Assembly (NCBI RefSeq): GCF_023634065.1
Contig: NZ_JALKCV010000005.1
Span: forward strand, 1 to 64,000
From: Microbulbifer litoralis
GTDB lineage: Bacteria > Pseudomonadota > Gammaproteobacteria > Pseudomonadales > Cellvibrionaceae
Length of the DNA: 64,000 nt
Reading direction: 5' to 3'
Shown here: piece after piece, positions 26,897 through 35,803 of the stretch
Position numbering within the stretch: the stretch's first letter is position 1
Layout of the letters: the number at the start of each line of letters is the position of its first letter
Made by a program: the position numbers and the translations under genes
Notes under the pieces: model-generated
The model's database searches: none
The model's input: only the letters and a program-made list of their open reading frames with translations
What the model was told of the DNA's origin: nothing

Positions 26897-28228
26897 TCAG
26901 ATTGCCAGCTGCTCCTCGCGGCTTTTCTCCGTTTTCACGAATTCGATCCACTGATTCGCGAACTTCTCTGAGCGCTCGTCTTTCTTGGCCTTTTCCAGGT
27001 TCTTCAGCGCGGTGTCGTACTTCTTCAGGTTGGCGTTGGCCATCCCCAGTACGATGTAGAGCTGATCCGGCCGTTTCAGGTCGCCCTTCTTCAGTGCCTT
27101 GCCACCCATTTCCAGGGCTTTCTCATTCTTGTCCAGGTCCAGGTAGATACCGGCCAGACGGGAATAGAGTTCGCCCTCCTCGGACAGCTTGGCTGCGGCT
27201 TCCAGTTGCGGGATCGACTTCTGCAGCTCCTGTGCCATCTGGTAAGCCTGTGCCAGGGTTTCCAGATTCTTGGAGGTGCGCTCGATCTTCTTCTCGTCGA
27301 TTCCCTTCTTGATAACTTTCGCGCCCTTGTAGGGCACTTCGTTACCCATAAAGAGATAGGCCATATTCAACAGCTCTTTCTCTTTCTGCAGGGCACCGGC
27401 GATATAGGCCGCTTCCATCATGTGCAGCTGGTCCTTCTCGCGCTTCAGCTCGCCGTACATGCCGGACAGCTGCTTGTAGTACTCGCCTTTCGGGTAGTAC
27501 TTCACGAGTTTTTCCAGAATGCTGGTGACCTTTTTGTAGTCGTTTTTCTCATAGTAGAGAAAACGCTGCAGGCTCAACCAGTTCTCTTTCGGCACCTTGC
27601 CATCGGCCTCGAACATGGACACCGCTTTGTTGATGTCCCGCAGCGCGCCGTCTTCATCACCATTCTGGTAATGGGCCTGGCCACGCAGCGCGTAGTCGGT
27701 GGCACTGACTGTCTCGGCGCGATCGAACCAGCGGTTCAGGTACTTCAGCGCCTGGCCAAAGTCCTCGGTCACCATGTACAGCTGGGCGATGGTCTTGATC
27801 GAGTTCAACTCGGTGCCGACCGGGATATTCTCCACGCCCTGTGCCAGTACGTTCTTGTAGGAAGCAATCGCCTGGTTGTAGCGCTCCATGCTGTAGTAGA
27901 CAAAGCCGTAGAAGAAGTACATCTGCGCCTTTTCATAGGCGTTGTACTTGTCCTTGCCTTCCTCCATGTCGCGCAGGGCTGCCAGGGCCGCGTTCCAGTC
28001 CTCGGCGTCCGCCGCTTCCTGAACCTTGCCCAGCTTTTTGAAGACGTTCTCACGCATGGCCGGAACCTTGCGCGTTTCCTCTGCCGCTGAAGCCTGGGCA
28101 AAGGGGGCGGATACGCCCACCGCTTCCAGCACGGTAACACTGACCGCCGGTGCCATTACCAGGGGCAGCGCCACAGACGTGCGCAAGACGAATCTGGAGA
28201 TTCCCTTCGTCATGGTCGTCATTTTCAT
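26897..28228 (-). CDS. Periplasmic TPR protein of the TonB operon
   Basis: A 443-aa exported protein with a signal peptide (about 1-45, ending near QASAAEE) and tetratricopeptide repeats through about residues 60-430, e.g. AQMYFFYGFVYYSMERYNQAIASYKNV and LYSRLAGIYLDLDKNEKALEMGGKAL. TPR proteins of this kind close gammaproteobacterial TtpC-type TonB operons; their role, probably scaffolding or stabilising the transport complex in the periplasm, is not well established. It starts 12 bp after tonB and is followed by the operon terminator. Confidence 0.85.
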   Translation of the reverse strand: MKMTTMTKGISRFVLRTSVALPLVMAPAVSVTVLEAVGVSAPFAQASAAEETRKVPAMRENVFKKLGKVQEAADAEDWNAALAALRDMEEGKDKYNAYEKAQMYFFYGFVYYSMERYNQAIASYKNVLAQGVENIPVGTELNSIKTIAQLYMVTEDFGQALKYLNRWFDRAETVSATDYALRGQAHYQNGDEDGALRDINKAVSMFEADGKVPKENWLSLQRFLYYEKNDYKKVTSILEKLVKYYPKGEYYKQLSGMYGELKREKDQLHMMEAAYIAGALQKEKELLNMAYLFMGNEVPYKGAKVIKKGIDEKKIERTSKNLETLAQAYQMAQELQKSIPQLEAAAKLSEEGELYSRLAGIYLDLDKNEKALEMGGKALKKGDLKRPDQLYIVLGMANANLKKYDTALKNLEKAKKDERSEKFANQWIEFVKTEKSREEQLAI

Positions 28229-28240
28229 AATGCTTCCCCT

Positions 28241-28864
28241 TTAATCTTCGGCCAGGTTAAAGCTGATCTTGGTTTTTACACCAGGTACTTCGATCGGCTC
28301 ACCGTCGACCACCCGCGGCTTGTACTTGTACTTCAGCGCCGACTTCACCGCTGCGCGGTTGAAGATGGAAGTGGGGTTGCCGTCATTAGTGAAAGCCTCC
28401 ACCACACGCGCGTCACGCACAGAGCCGTTTTTGGTTACGGTGTATTCGACAATCGCATAGCCTTCGATACCGCGGCTCAGGGCCCGACGCGGATACTGCG
28501 GCGCCACCTTCACGATGGGCAGGTAATCGCCCTCGCTGGCAAAGCCACCGATCCCGCCCAGCTCCACCTGTGTACCGCCGGTAGGCGCAGACATGTTGAG
28601 GGCGTTATCCACGTTCGGATCGTCGAACTCGGGTTCGGGCATTTCCGGCGGCGGAGTTTCCGGCTCTTCCGGTTTCTCCGGCTTGCTGGTGTCGTACTGT
28701 GTTTCGATCTTCTGCTCAGGCATCACAACATCGGCGACCTTGAAGCTTTGCTCCTCTTCGGGAGTCCCCAGGTTCGCCTGGATCAGCGCATGCATGGTGA
28801 AGATCAGGCCAAAGGTGGTGACTACCGCCAACACACCCGACCCTAATAGTCTTACCGGATTCAT
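28241..28864 (-). CDS. TonB family energy transducer (operon copy)
   Basis: A 207-aa TonB protein of the TonB2 type. It has an N-terminal membrane anchor (about 5-28), a short Pro/Glu-rich stretch (PEKPEEPETPPPEMPEPEF, about 62-80), and the C-terminal domain with APQYPRRALSRGIEGYAIVE and FNRAAVKSALKYKYKPR. It works with the ExbB/ExbD pair encoded just upstream in the same operon. The linker is much shorter than that of the orphan TonB, so the two probably serve different receptors or span different distances. Confidence 0.92.
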   Translation of the reverse strand: MNPVRLLGSGVLAVVTTFGLIFTMHALIQANLGTPEEEQSFKVADVVMPEQKIETQYDTSKPEKPEEPETPPPEMPEPEFDDPNVDNALNMSAPTGGTQVELGGIGGFASEGDYLPIVKVAPQYPRRALSRGIEGYAIVEYTVTKNGSVRDARVVEAFTNDGNPTSIFNRAAVKSALKYKYKPRVVDGEPIEVPGVKTKISFNLAED

Positions 28865-28869
28865 AGCTG

Positions 28870-29271
28870 TTAACTCTTTTCTGTCGCGACCGAAACTTTC
28901 TGGATATCAAGCTCCCTGGCCGCCTCGGCAATCAGGGCGATCTTCTCGATACTCGCCTTCTTATCGGGCTGGATCACGATCCACCCCTTGGGATTCTGCG
29001 AACGAAGGCGTTCCAGGGTGATTTTCACCTGGCGCTCGTCGACCTCTTCCTTGTCGATCCAGATTTCGTCGTTGGCGTTGATCGCTACCAGAATAGAGGT
29101 GGCTTTGAGTTCGGATTGTGTCGCTTCCGGCTTGACTACATCCTCGCCCGGCACCTTGATAAAGGTGGCCGTGACGATAAAGAAGATCAGCATGATGAAC
29201 ACCACGTCCAGCATGGGCGTGAGGTCAATTGCACCCTGTTCGTCTTCTGCCGTTTTTTGTCTTTTGCTCAT
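28870..29271 (-). CDS. exbD: ExbD/TolR family proton-channel protein
   Basis: A 133-aa single-pass membrane protein. The N-terminal GAIDLTPMLDVVFIMLIFFIV has Asp22, the proton-translocating residue, in the transmembrane segment. The periplasmic domain has IWIDKEEVDERQVKITLERL. With ExbB it forms the proton-driven motor that energises TonB. Its stop is 5 bp before tonB. A 128-bp gap containing a hairpin separates it from exbB upstream. Confidence 0.92.
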   Translation of the reverse strand: MSKRQKTAEDEQGAIDLTPMLDVVFIMLIFFIVTATFIKVPGEDVVKPEATQSELKATSILVAINANDEIWIDKEEVDERQVKITLERLRSQNPKGWIVIQPDKKASIEKIALIAEAARELDIQKVSVATEKS

Positions 29272-29352
29272 AGCAACTCTCTTAGCAACTTTCTCGGCAG
29301 GGACTCTCGAGGAGAGCCCCCGGCGAAAGTCTCTGGCTTGGCTAAACCTTCA

Positions 29353-29386
29353 GCAGATAAGCGCACCTCGCGGCTCCGCTTACTGC
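29353..29386 (-). other. Intercistronic hairpin between exbB and exbD
   Basis: GCAG-a-TAAGCG (29353-29363) pairs with CGCTTA-CTGC (29377-29386) with one bulged base and a 13-nt loop. It sits alone in a 128-bp gap in an otherwise tightly packed operon, without a T-tract, so mRNA processing or stability control is more likely than termination. Confidence 0.5.
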
Positions 29387-29399
29387 AGTATGTGGTGCT

Positions 29400-29927
29400 T
29401 TAGTGATCCATCGTCAGATGGTCTTCGAGCAGCTGGGTTTCGCGCTCCGCCTTGCGGCTGATATAGGTGTTGGCAAACACGCCGGACAGGGCGGCAACCA
29501 TACCCGCCATTGTCGGGATAGTCGCCATGGATACACCACTGGCCATCTGTTTGGCATCACCACCGCCGGTAATCGCGAGAACCTCGAACACGTTGATCAT
29601 GCCCCAGACCGTACCCAGCAGCCCGAACAGGGGCGCCAGGGAAACACAGGCCTGGATCATATCCATGTTGTCATCGATTTTCTCGGATACCCGCGAGATC
29701 AGCGCTTCGCGAATGCGGTGGGCTCCCCAGGATTTGCGCTCGGAGCGCTCCTCCCATTGGTCCACCGCGCCCTGAACGTCGCTCTTCAACCCCTTGTGGA
29801 AGTAGAAGACACGTTCGAAGATCAGCGTCCACATAAAGAAGGTCAGGCCGGCGATCAGAAGCAGTACTGGCCCGCCCGACGCCATAAAGGCGTTGACGGC
29901 GGCCCATGCGTCATACAATGCGTGCAT
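29400..29927 (-). CDS. exbB: ExbB family proton-channel protein
   Basis: A 175-aa MotA/TolQ/ExbB protein with three membrane segments. The first is at about 17-37 (GGPVLLLIAGLTFFMWTLIF) and the other two are in the C-terminal half, with IQACVSLAPLFGLLGTVWGMINVF and MATIPTMAGMVAALSGVFANTYI. It is the short, canonical ExbB of the operon, alongside the long TtpC-type protein. It follows that gene by 14 bp. Confidence 0.92.
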   Translation of the reverse strand: MHALYDAWAAVNAFMASGGPVLLLIAGLTFFMWTLIFERVFYFHKGLKSDVQGAVDQWEERSERKSWGAHRIREALISRVSEKIDDNMDMIQACVSLAPLFGLLGTVWGMINVFEVLAITGGGDAKQMASGVSMATIPTMAGMVAALSGVFANTYISRKAERETQLLEDHLTMDH

Positions 29928-29941
29928 GTTGCCGCCTCCTC

Positions 29942-31309
29942 TTATTTACGCTCGGCGTTTTCCGCCACGATACCGGCACTCTGCTCTTCCAGAATGTGCA
30001 GGACACGCTTGGCGCGACCGTTAACAACAGTGTGCATCAGTACGGTCGGGATCGCGACACACAGACCCAGCACGGTGGTAACCAGTGCACCGGAGATACC
30101 GCCGGCCATGGCTTTCGGGTCGCCGGCGCCGAAGATGGTGATCGCCTGGAAGGTCACAATCATACCGACAACGGTACCCAGCAGACCCAGCAGCGGGGCG
30201 ACCATGGAGATGATCTTCAGCAGGTTCAGGCCGGATTCGATGGCCGGGCGCTCTTTCAGCACCGCCTCTTCCATCTTCAGTTCCAGAGTCTCGCCATCGA
30301 CACCCTTGTTCTCTTCCGCTACAGCCAGTACGCGGCCCAGCGGGTTGTTGGTGTTCGGGCTGGAGGAGCGCAGCTGGGCGTTCACTTTGGCGGAAACACC
30401 AGACAGTACGATCAGGCGCCAGATGGCCAGCAGCATGGCGAACACACCGACGGTGGTGATGATGTAGCCAACCGGGCCACCCTGGTGCCAGCGCTCAACG
30501 ATGCTCGGGCTGTTGATCATGGCCTTCAGGTAGGAACCGCCAGTCGGGCCGGTCGGATCGACACCGAAAGCGGTGAAGCCGGAGGTGGCACTCTGCAGGT
30601 TCTGGGCCATGGTCAGGTATTCGCCACTCGGTTGGCGAACCAGCTCGGACAACTTGCCTTCGTTCATTTCCAGGTACTTGCCGCCGGAAACCAGGTTGAA
30701 GTTACCCACGCGGACAACTTCCTGTTCCACCTGCTCGCCATCCGGCTTGATGACAGTGCTGTTGAACTTGACGACCTTGCCGGACTCGACGATTTCACGC
30801 TGCAGTTCGAACCACACGCGCTCGATCTCTTCGATGGTCGGCAGTTTGGTCTGGGAGTTCATCTTCTCGATCAGGGTGTCGAGGAACTCGGTGCGGCCCG
30901 GATACTGGGCGGACACCAGGGAGTTGCTCATGTTGGCGCGCAGGTCGCCAGCAGTGGAGGTCAGCTGGCCGAACAGCTCCTTCAGGGAGCCCATGCGTTC
31001 TTCGAGCTGCTCGCGCTTCTGCTGAACCATCACTTCCTGCTCCTGGTATTTGGCTTCCAGGCGCTCGGAGCGGGCTTCTTCAGAGGCGCGGGTGTTCTGG
31101 GCCTTGGTCAGCAGGGCCTGTTGATTGGCCTTCTGGCGGCGGAACTCAGCTTCGCGCTGCTTGTGTTCTTTGGATTCGGCAATCTTGGACTGGCGAACCA
31201 TATTCAGCAGCTCGTCCAGGGAGGATGCTTCTTCCTGTGCGACGGCGGAGGCGCTGATAAGGCCAGCCGCTGCTACTGCGATGATGCGTTTGGCGATAGA
31301 GGTTTTCAT
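29942..31309 (-). CDS. TtpC-type long MotA/TolQ/ExbB protein
   Basis: A 455-aa protein with a signal peptide (cleaved near AVAQEE), a long periplasmic coiled-coil N-terminal domain (about 60-110, rich in E/K/R/Q: EHKQREAEFRRQKAN), and a C-terminal ExbB-like membrane domain (GYIITTVGVFAMLLAIWRL, then KIISMVAPLLGLLGTVVGMI). This is the architecture of TtpC, required with TonB2 for iron-siderophore uptake in Vibrio. It overlaps the upstream DUF3450 gene by ATGA, so the two are translationally coupled. Confidence 0.88.
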   Translation of the reverse strand: MKTSIAKRIIAVAAAGLISASAVAQEEASSLDELLNMVRQSKIAESKEHKQREAEFRRQKANQQALLTKAQNTRASEEARSERLEAKYQEQEVMVQQKREQLEERMGSLKELFGQLTSTAGDLRANMSNSLVSAQYPGRTEFLDTLIEKMNSQTKLPTIEEIERVWFELQREIVESGKVVKFNSTVIKPDGEQVEQEVVRVGNFNLVSGGKYLEMNEGKLSELVRQPSGEYLTMAQNLQSATSGFTAFGVDPTGPTGGSYLKAMINSPSIVERWHQGGPVGYIITTVGVFAMLLAIWRLIVLSGVSAKVNAQLRSSSPNTNNPLGRVLAVAEENKGVDGETLELKMEEAVLKERPAIESGLNLLKIISMVAPLLGLLGTVVGMIVTFQAITIFGAGDPKAMAGGISGALVTTVLGLCVAIPTVLMHTVVNGRAKRVLHILEEQSAGIVAENAERK

Positions 31310-32088
31310 TGCGCTGCCTCCGGAGCCGCGATCGGCATGGTCATGATGTCGGTAGTGGCCTGCTGTTTGGCAATTTTCAGGCCCTGCATGATGGCGCGAC
31401 GGTATTCGCCGGCATCGATCTCAACCCAGGCTTTCTGCTCTTTGTCGTAGGCCAGGGAGATTTCGGAATCCTTGGTCTGGGCGACCAGGGCGATACGGCC
31501 GATCTGCAGCACATTGACTTCACGTTCCTGACCATTCACGTTCAGGGTGTCGCCGTAGGCATCGATCTTGCGCGCGTATTCCGCTTCGAAGTTGTACAGT
31601 TCCAGCACCTGGCGGAATTTCTCCGCAACGGTGATATCGGAACGGTCCATATTGTTCTTCACGCCTTCGAGGTTCGCCAGGCGCTCATCCAGCTTGAACG
31701 GGGCGTCCAGCTTGATGAACTGCTCCAGGCCGGCCAGCATTTCCAGAATCAGCGGCTGAATCTGGCGCTCGATCACGGTGACGTTCTCGATGGACTCGTC
31801 CAGGTCCTTGATCACTGCCAACTGGTTGGCCAGCTGCTTTTCCAACTGACGGTTGTAGACGCGCAGGCCATCGATTTCCTTGTTGACCACTTTGAAATCC
31901 TGCAGCAGGCTGCTGGTTTCCTCGGCGATCTTGTCGATGCGCTTTTGGGACGCCTGGGCCGCAGTGGTTTTCTGCTGACCGACGGCGAGGACGTTGTCGA
32001 GTGTATCCGCAGTGGCTACGCTGCCGTAGAGTGCGCCGGCAGACAGCGCAGTGGTCAGCGCCACAGCCATGAATCGCTTGGTTTTCAT
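31306..32088 (-). CDS. DUF3450 periplasmic coiled-coil protein
   Basis: A 260-aa protein with a cleaved signal peptide (MKTKRFMAVALTTALSAGA, cut near TADTL) and a long coiled coil (about 40-120, TTAAQASQKRIDKIAEE and QLEKQLANQLAVIKDLDE). DUF3450 proteins are the first gene of TtpC-type TonB operons and probably act in the periplasm with TtpC; the biochemical role is unknown. ATG at 32088 is preferred over 32187 because a GGGGGG ribosome site precedes it and the signal peptide begins there. Stop overlaps the ttpC-like start by 4 bp. Confidence 0.85.
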   Translation of the reverse strand: MKTKRFMAVALTTALSAGALYGSVATADTLDNVLAVGQQKTTAAQASQKRIDKIAEETSSLLQDFKVVNKEIDGLRVYNRQLEKQLANQLAVIKDLDESIENVTVIERQIQPLILEMLAGLEQFIKLDAPFKLDERLANLEGVKNNMDRSDITVAEKFRQVLELYNFEAEYARKIDAYGDTLNVNGQEREVNVLQIGRIALVAQTKDSEISLAYDKEQKAWVEIDAGEYRRAIMQGLKIAKQQATTDIMTMPIAAPEAAQ

Positions 32089-32187
32089 TAGACCCCCCAG
32101 TGGGTTCAATATTTCACAACATGGTCGCGATGAGTTAGCTGCCACAACGCGGTATATTTTTGGTGTGAAGACAGCTAAGAGCCGCAC

Positions 32188-32217
32188 ATTGTAAACAGCC
32201 GATTTGATTATTCAAAT
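32188..32217 (-). promoter_or_regulatory. Promoter of the TonB operon with an overlapping inverted repeat
   Basis: On the minus strand TTGAAT (32215-32210), a 16-bp spacer and TACAAT (32193-32188) form a good sigma-70 promoter, 100 bp upstream of the DUF3450 start. The -35 overlaps ATTTGA-TTAT-TCAAAT (32202-32217), a perfect 6-bp inverted repeat that could be an operator. It does not match a Fur box. Confidence 0.55.
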
Positions 32218-32343
32218 GCCGATTGACAGTATCGGCCCGCGTGTGTAGCTAGGTAACAACCGGGTAACAAACCCTGCCTCCATGCACACAATTGCGGCGG
32301 TAATTCACTCTGTGACAGCGTCAGAATCTACCAAACTGTACGT

Positions 32344-32874
32344 TTATTGATCAAGTTGTTTTTGATTCAACCTGTCGTACTGGACTAAACAGTAGTTATA
32401 TTCGTCCTTGACTGACGCCTCATGACAAATTCGACTGACTTCCATCCACTGGTCATCAATTTCCGGGAAAAAGGCGTCACCATCCACTTCGGCGTCCACC
32501 TCAGTGACGTACAGGCGCGCCGCCAGCGGCAGGGCCTGGCGATAGATTTCGGCCCCGCCGATCACCATCACCTCCTCCGCGCCGGACCCGGCAGCGGACG
32601 CGCGGGCCAGTTGCAGCCCCCGCTCGAGGGTCGATGCACAGATTACGCCATCGGCACACCAGTCCGGGTTGCGGCTGATCACAATGTTGTCGCGACCCGG
32701 CAGCGGGCGACCGATGGACTCGAAGGTCTTGCGCCCCATGACGATGGGCTTCCCCAAAGTGGTGTGCTTGAAGAACTTCAGATCGCCGGAAATGCGCCAG
32801 GGCAGGCTGTTTTCCCGGCCGATGGTGCGATTGCGCGCCATGGCGGCGATCAGGGCGATGGGGGTTTCTCTCAT
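32344..32874 (-). CDS. folA: Dihydrofolate reductase
   Basis: Reduces dihydrofolate to tetrahydrofolate with NADPH, the target of trimethoprim. The 176-aa enzyme has the family N-terminus IALIAAMARNRTIGRENSLPW (catalytic-loop region), the folate-site acid in RISGDLKFFK, GRKTFESIGRPLPGR, and VIGGAEIYRQALPLA. It follows thyA on the same strand, but the 143 bp between the genes hold structured repeat copy B, so co-transcription is uncertain. Confidence 0.95.
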   Translation of the reverse strand: MRETPIALIAAMARNRTIGRENSLPWRISGDLKFFKHTTLGKPIVMGRKTFESIGRPLPGRDNIVISRNPDWCADGVICASTLERGLQLARASAAGSGAEEVMVIGGAEIYRQALPLAARLYVTEVDAEVDGDAFFPEIDDQWMEVSRICHEASVKDEYNYCLVQYDRLNQKQLDQ

Positions 32875-32898
32875 TCTATTCAGGCACCTCGGGTAGGG

Positions 32899-33003
32899 CT
32901 GGGTGGGGTAGCGCTTCCCGGGACTGTCTGCGAGAGAGACCTCGCGGACAAGCCTACAGGGAATGTATACACGGCGTGTCCCGGGAAGCGCTACCCCACC
33001 CAG
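32899..33003 (-). repeat. Structured intergenic element, copy B
   Basis: Perfect 25-bp inverted arms (32899-32923 and 32979-33003) flank the conserved core, read on the minus strand like folA and thyA. The core has TACA-TTCCC-TGTA and TGTC-c-GCGAGG-TCTC-TCTCGC-a-GACA, with a G.T (G.U in RNA) pair closing the second loop. The arms differ from copies A and C. Confidence 0.9.
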
Positions 33004-33017
33004 TCCGGGACGCTCTC

Positions 33018-33851
33018 CTACACCGCCACCGGCGCCGGAATGTGCGGGTACGGATCGTAGTCAACCAGATTAAAGTGCCCATATTCAAAGGCGAACAGGT
33101 CGGTCACCTCCGGGTTGAGGTGCATCTGCGGCAGCGGCAGCGGCTCACGGGCCAGCTGCGTTTCCACCTGTTCCATATGGTTCGAATAGAGGTGGGCGTC
33201 GCCGAAAGTGTGGATAAATTCCCCCGGCTGCAGTCCGCACACCTGCGCCACCATCAGGGTCAACAGGCTGTAGGAAGCGATATTGAAGGGCACGCCCAGG
33301 AAGATATCGGCGCTGCGCTGGTACAGCTGGCAGGACAACCTGCCATCCGCCACATAGAACTGGAATAGCGCGTGGCAGGGAGCCAGCGCCATGCGCCCGG
33401 CAGCGGCATTGGCCGACGGCGACACCCCCTCGTCCGGCAGATCCGCCGGGTTCCAGGCACTGACGATCAGGCGGCGGGAATCCGGCCGGGCTCTCAACTG
33501 CTGCAGCAGCTCTGAGATCTGGTCGATATGGCGGCCGTCCGGCGTCGGCCAGGAGCGCCACTGGTAGCCGTACACGGGCCCCAGGTCGCCTTCATCATTG
33601 GCCCACTCGTCCCAGATGCGCACACCGTTCTCTTTCAGGTAGGCGATATTGGTATCGCCCTTCAGGAACCACAGCAGTTCGTGGATGATCGAGCGCAGGT
33701 GGCACTTTTTGGTGGTAATCAGTGGAAAACCGTCGTTCAGGTCGAAGCGCATCTGGTGGCCGAACACGCTCAGGGTGCCGGTACCGGTGCGATCGCTCTT
33801 GCGGGTGCCGTTGTCGCGCACATGGCGCATCAGGTCGAGATACTGCTTCAT
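33018..33851 (-). CDS. thyA: Thymidylate synthase
   Basis: Methylates dUMP to dTMP using methylene-tetrahydrofolate. The 277-aa protein shows the ThyA landmarks: [19 protein letters not shown] (phosphate-binding Arg region), [16 protein letters not shown], catalytic Cys in [36 protein letters not shown], and HIYSNH-like [11 protein letters not shown] near the C-terminus. It starts 3 bp from the lgt stop, as in many gammaproteobacteria where lgt-thyA form one unit. Its product dihydrofolate is the substrate of FolA downstream. Confidence 0.96.
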   Translation of the reverse strand: MKQYLDLMRHVRDNGTRKSDRTGTGTLSVFGHQMRFDLNDGFPLITTKKCHLRSIIHELLWFLKGDTNIAYLKENGVRIWDEWANDEGDLGPVYGYQWRSWPTPDGRHIDQISELLQQLRARPDSRRLIVSAWNPADLPDEGVSPSANAAAGRMALAPCHALFQFYVADGRLSCQLYQRSADIFLGVPFNIASYSLLTLMVAQVCGLQPGEFIHTFGDAHLYSNHMEQVETQLAREPLPLPQMHLNPEVTDLFAFEYGHFNLVDYDPYPHIPAPVAV

Positions 33852-33854
33852 CGA

Positions 33855-34694
33855 TTATTGCGCTCCGTTTTCAGGCGCGGCGCCCTTCGCCTGGCCGCGC
33901 CCCTCCGGTAGTGGCTGGGTGCGGTAGCTCCACACCAGGATGGCGATGCCGGCGGCGATCATCGGCAGGCTCAGCAACTGGCCGCGGGTCATCCAGCCGA
34001 ACAGGTCGAAACCGATATGGCTGTCCGGCTCGCGCACGAATTCCACCGAGAAGCGGAAGATGCCGTACAACACCACGAACAGGCCACCCACCGCCAGCCG
34101 CGGCCGCGGTTTGCGGGAGAACCACCAGAGCACCGCGAACAGCACCAGCCCCTCCAGGAACGCCTGGTAGAGCTGCGACGGATGGCGCACCAACTGGTCG
34201 GGATCCCGCGGGAACACCATCCCCCAGGGCACATCGGTCTCGCGCCCCCACAATTCCTGGCCGATAAAATTGCCGATGCGACCGAGCCCCAGACCGATGG
34301 GCACCAGCGGTGCGACGAAATCGATCAGCGCCGGGAAGGTAGTGCCAATCTTGCGCGCATAGAGGGCGGCAGCCACCATCACGCCGATAAAGCCACCGTG
34401 GAAACTCATGCCGCCTTCCCAGACCCGCACCAGCGACAGCGGATCCGCCGCCAGTTCGGGGAAGTTATAGAAGAACATATACCCCAGGCGGCCGCCCACG
34501 ACGACGCCGATGGCGCAGTAGAGAATCAGGTCCTCCACCTCGGATTTGATCACCGGCGACCAGGGCTTGCGCGCACGACGCATCGCCAGCCACCAGGCGG
34601 CGATAAATCCGGCCAGGTACATAAGGCCATACCAGTGCACTTTCAGCGGGCCTATGGCCACGGCGACCGGGTCGATCTGCGGGTAGGAAATCAT
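33855..34694 (-). CDS. lgt: Prolipoprotein diacylglyceryl transferase
   Basis: Transfers diacylglyceryl from phosphatidylglycerol to the lipobox Cys of prolipoproteins, in the inner membrane. The 279-aa protein has about seven spans, HWYGLMYLAGF at the start, MSFHGGFIGVMVAA (essential His), GRIGNFIGQELWG and REPDSHIGF. Odd: the Lgt signature normally reads GRxxNFINxExxG; here the eighth position is Gly, not Asn, while the essential Arg, Asn and Glu are kept. lgt-thyA-folA forms one strand. Confidence 0.95.
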   Translation of the reverse strand: MISYPQIDPVAVAIGPLKVHWYGLMYLAGFIAAWWLAMRRARKPWSPVIKSEVEDLILYCAIGVVVGGRLGYMFFYNFPELAADPLSLVRVWEGGMSFHGGFIGVMVAAALYARKIGTTFPALIDFVAPLVPIGLGLGRIGNFIGQELWGRETDVPWGMVFPRDPDQLVRHPSQLYQAFLEGLVLFAVLWWFSRKPRPRLAVGGLFVVLYGIFRFSVEFVREPDSHIGFDLFGWMTRGQLLSLPMIAAGIAILVWSYRTQPLPEGRGQAKGAAPENGAQ

Positions 34695-34909
34695 GCGGAT
34701 GTCACAATTGTTGGCGAGTCGGATGATTGGGGCGAAATCTTACCAGTTATGGGGCGGGAAGCGGAATCACGAATGCGGAATGCGGACAATCCCGGTTGCC
34801 CCAACCACTGTTCCACATTCCGAATTAACACAGCTGCGCCCCTACGGGGCAGCCTTCGGCTGCGCAAATCGGCTATCCTGCCGATTCGTCATCATTCCGT
34901 ATTCACCCT

Positions 34910-35728
34910 ATGTGCCTGCTGCTGTTCGCCTACCGCTGCCACCCCGACTACCCGCTGCTGCTCGCCGCCAACCGCGACGAGTTCTATCGGCGCCCGGCCG
35001 CGCCCGCAGCTCGCTGGGAGGACTCCGAAATGGTCGCCGGACGCGATATCGAGGCCGGGGGGACCTGGGCCGGGATCGCACCGGGGCGGGCGGCGGCGGT
35101 GACCAATATTCGCGAACCACAGGTGCCCACACCGGTGGAACCGCTGTCCCGGGGGGATATCCCGCGCGACTTCCTGCAGGGCACCGCGACACCGGCAGCT
35201 TTCGCAACCGGACTGACGGATCAGCGCTACCGCGGCTTCAACGCCCTGCTGTTCCAGTTGGGCGCCGACGACGAACTGGTCTGCGCCGGCAATCGCCACA
35301 GGCCCTTCACCTTCACCGCCGGCATACACGGCATCTCCAACGGCGCCCCGGATGCGCCCTGGCCCAAAGTCGAGAAGGGCAAGGCGCGGCTGCAGCGACT
35401 GTTGCGCGGTATCGACGACCGGCTCGACAGCCGCAATTTCGTCGAGCCGGCGCTGGCGCTGCTGCGGGATCGCGCTCCGGCGCCGGAGGAAGACCTGCCC
35501 CATACCGGCGTCGGCCGGCAACTGGAGCGGGCGCTGTCGCCCATATTCGTGCAGATCGAACGGGGCGACGACCTCCCGGTCGCCGCCACCGAAGACAGCC
35601 CCGGCGGTTACGGCACCCGCGCCAGCACCCTGATGGCCGTGCACCGCAGCGGGCGCACACAGCTGTGGGAACAGGGCTATCAACGGGGTGAGCCGGCGGG
35701 ACCAGTGCGTCACTTCGCTCTCGACTGA
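34910..35728 (+). CDS. NRDE (TANGO2) family protein
   Basis: A 272-aa member of the NRDE family (Ntn-hydrolase-like fold). The mature-type N-terminus begins with Met-Cys (MCLLLFAYRCHPDYPLLL) and the family-naming motif AANRDEFYRRPAAP follows; also GRDIEAGGTWAGIA and HGISNGAPDAPWPK. The function is uncertain, with proposals of heme handling or lipid metabolism for eukaryotic relatives. Standalone, divergent from lgt. The gap before it holds ATTCCGCATTC-type repeats and GCCCCTACGGGGC/GCAGCCTTCGGCTGC hairpins. Confidence 0.9.
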   Translation: MCLLLFAYRCHPDYPLLLAANRDEFYRRPAAPAARWEDSEMVAGRDIEAGGTWAGIAPGRAAAVTNIREPQVPTPVEPLSRGDIPRDFLQGTATPAAFATGLTDQRYRGFNALLFQLGADDELVCAGNRHRPFTFTAGIHGISNGAPDAPWPKVEKGKARLQRLLRGIDDRLDSRNFVEPALALLRDRAPAPEEDLPHTGVGRQLERALSPIFVQIERGDDLPVAATEDSPGGYGTRASTLMAVHRSGRTQLWEQGYQRGEPAGPVRHFALD

Positions 35729-35803
35729 CGCCCCGCGGCGGCCAACTTTCCCTCCCCTCCTCCGACCTCCCTCGCAAAACGGGAGAAAGGCGCTTTCCTT
35801 TCT

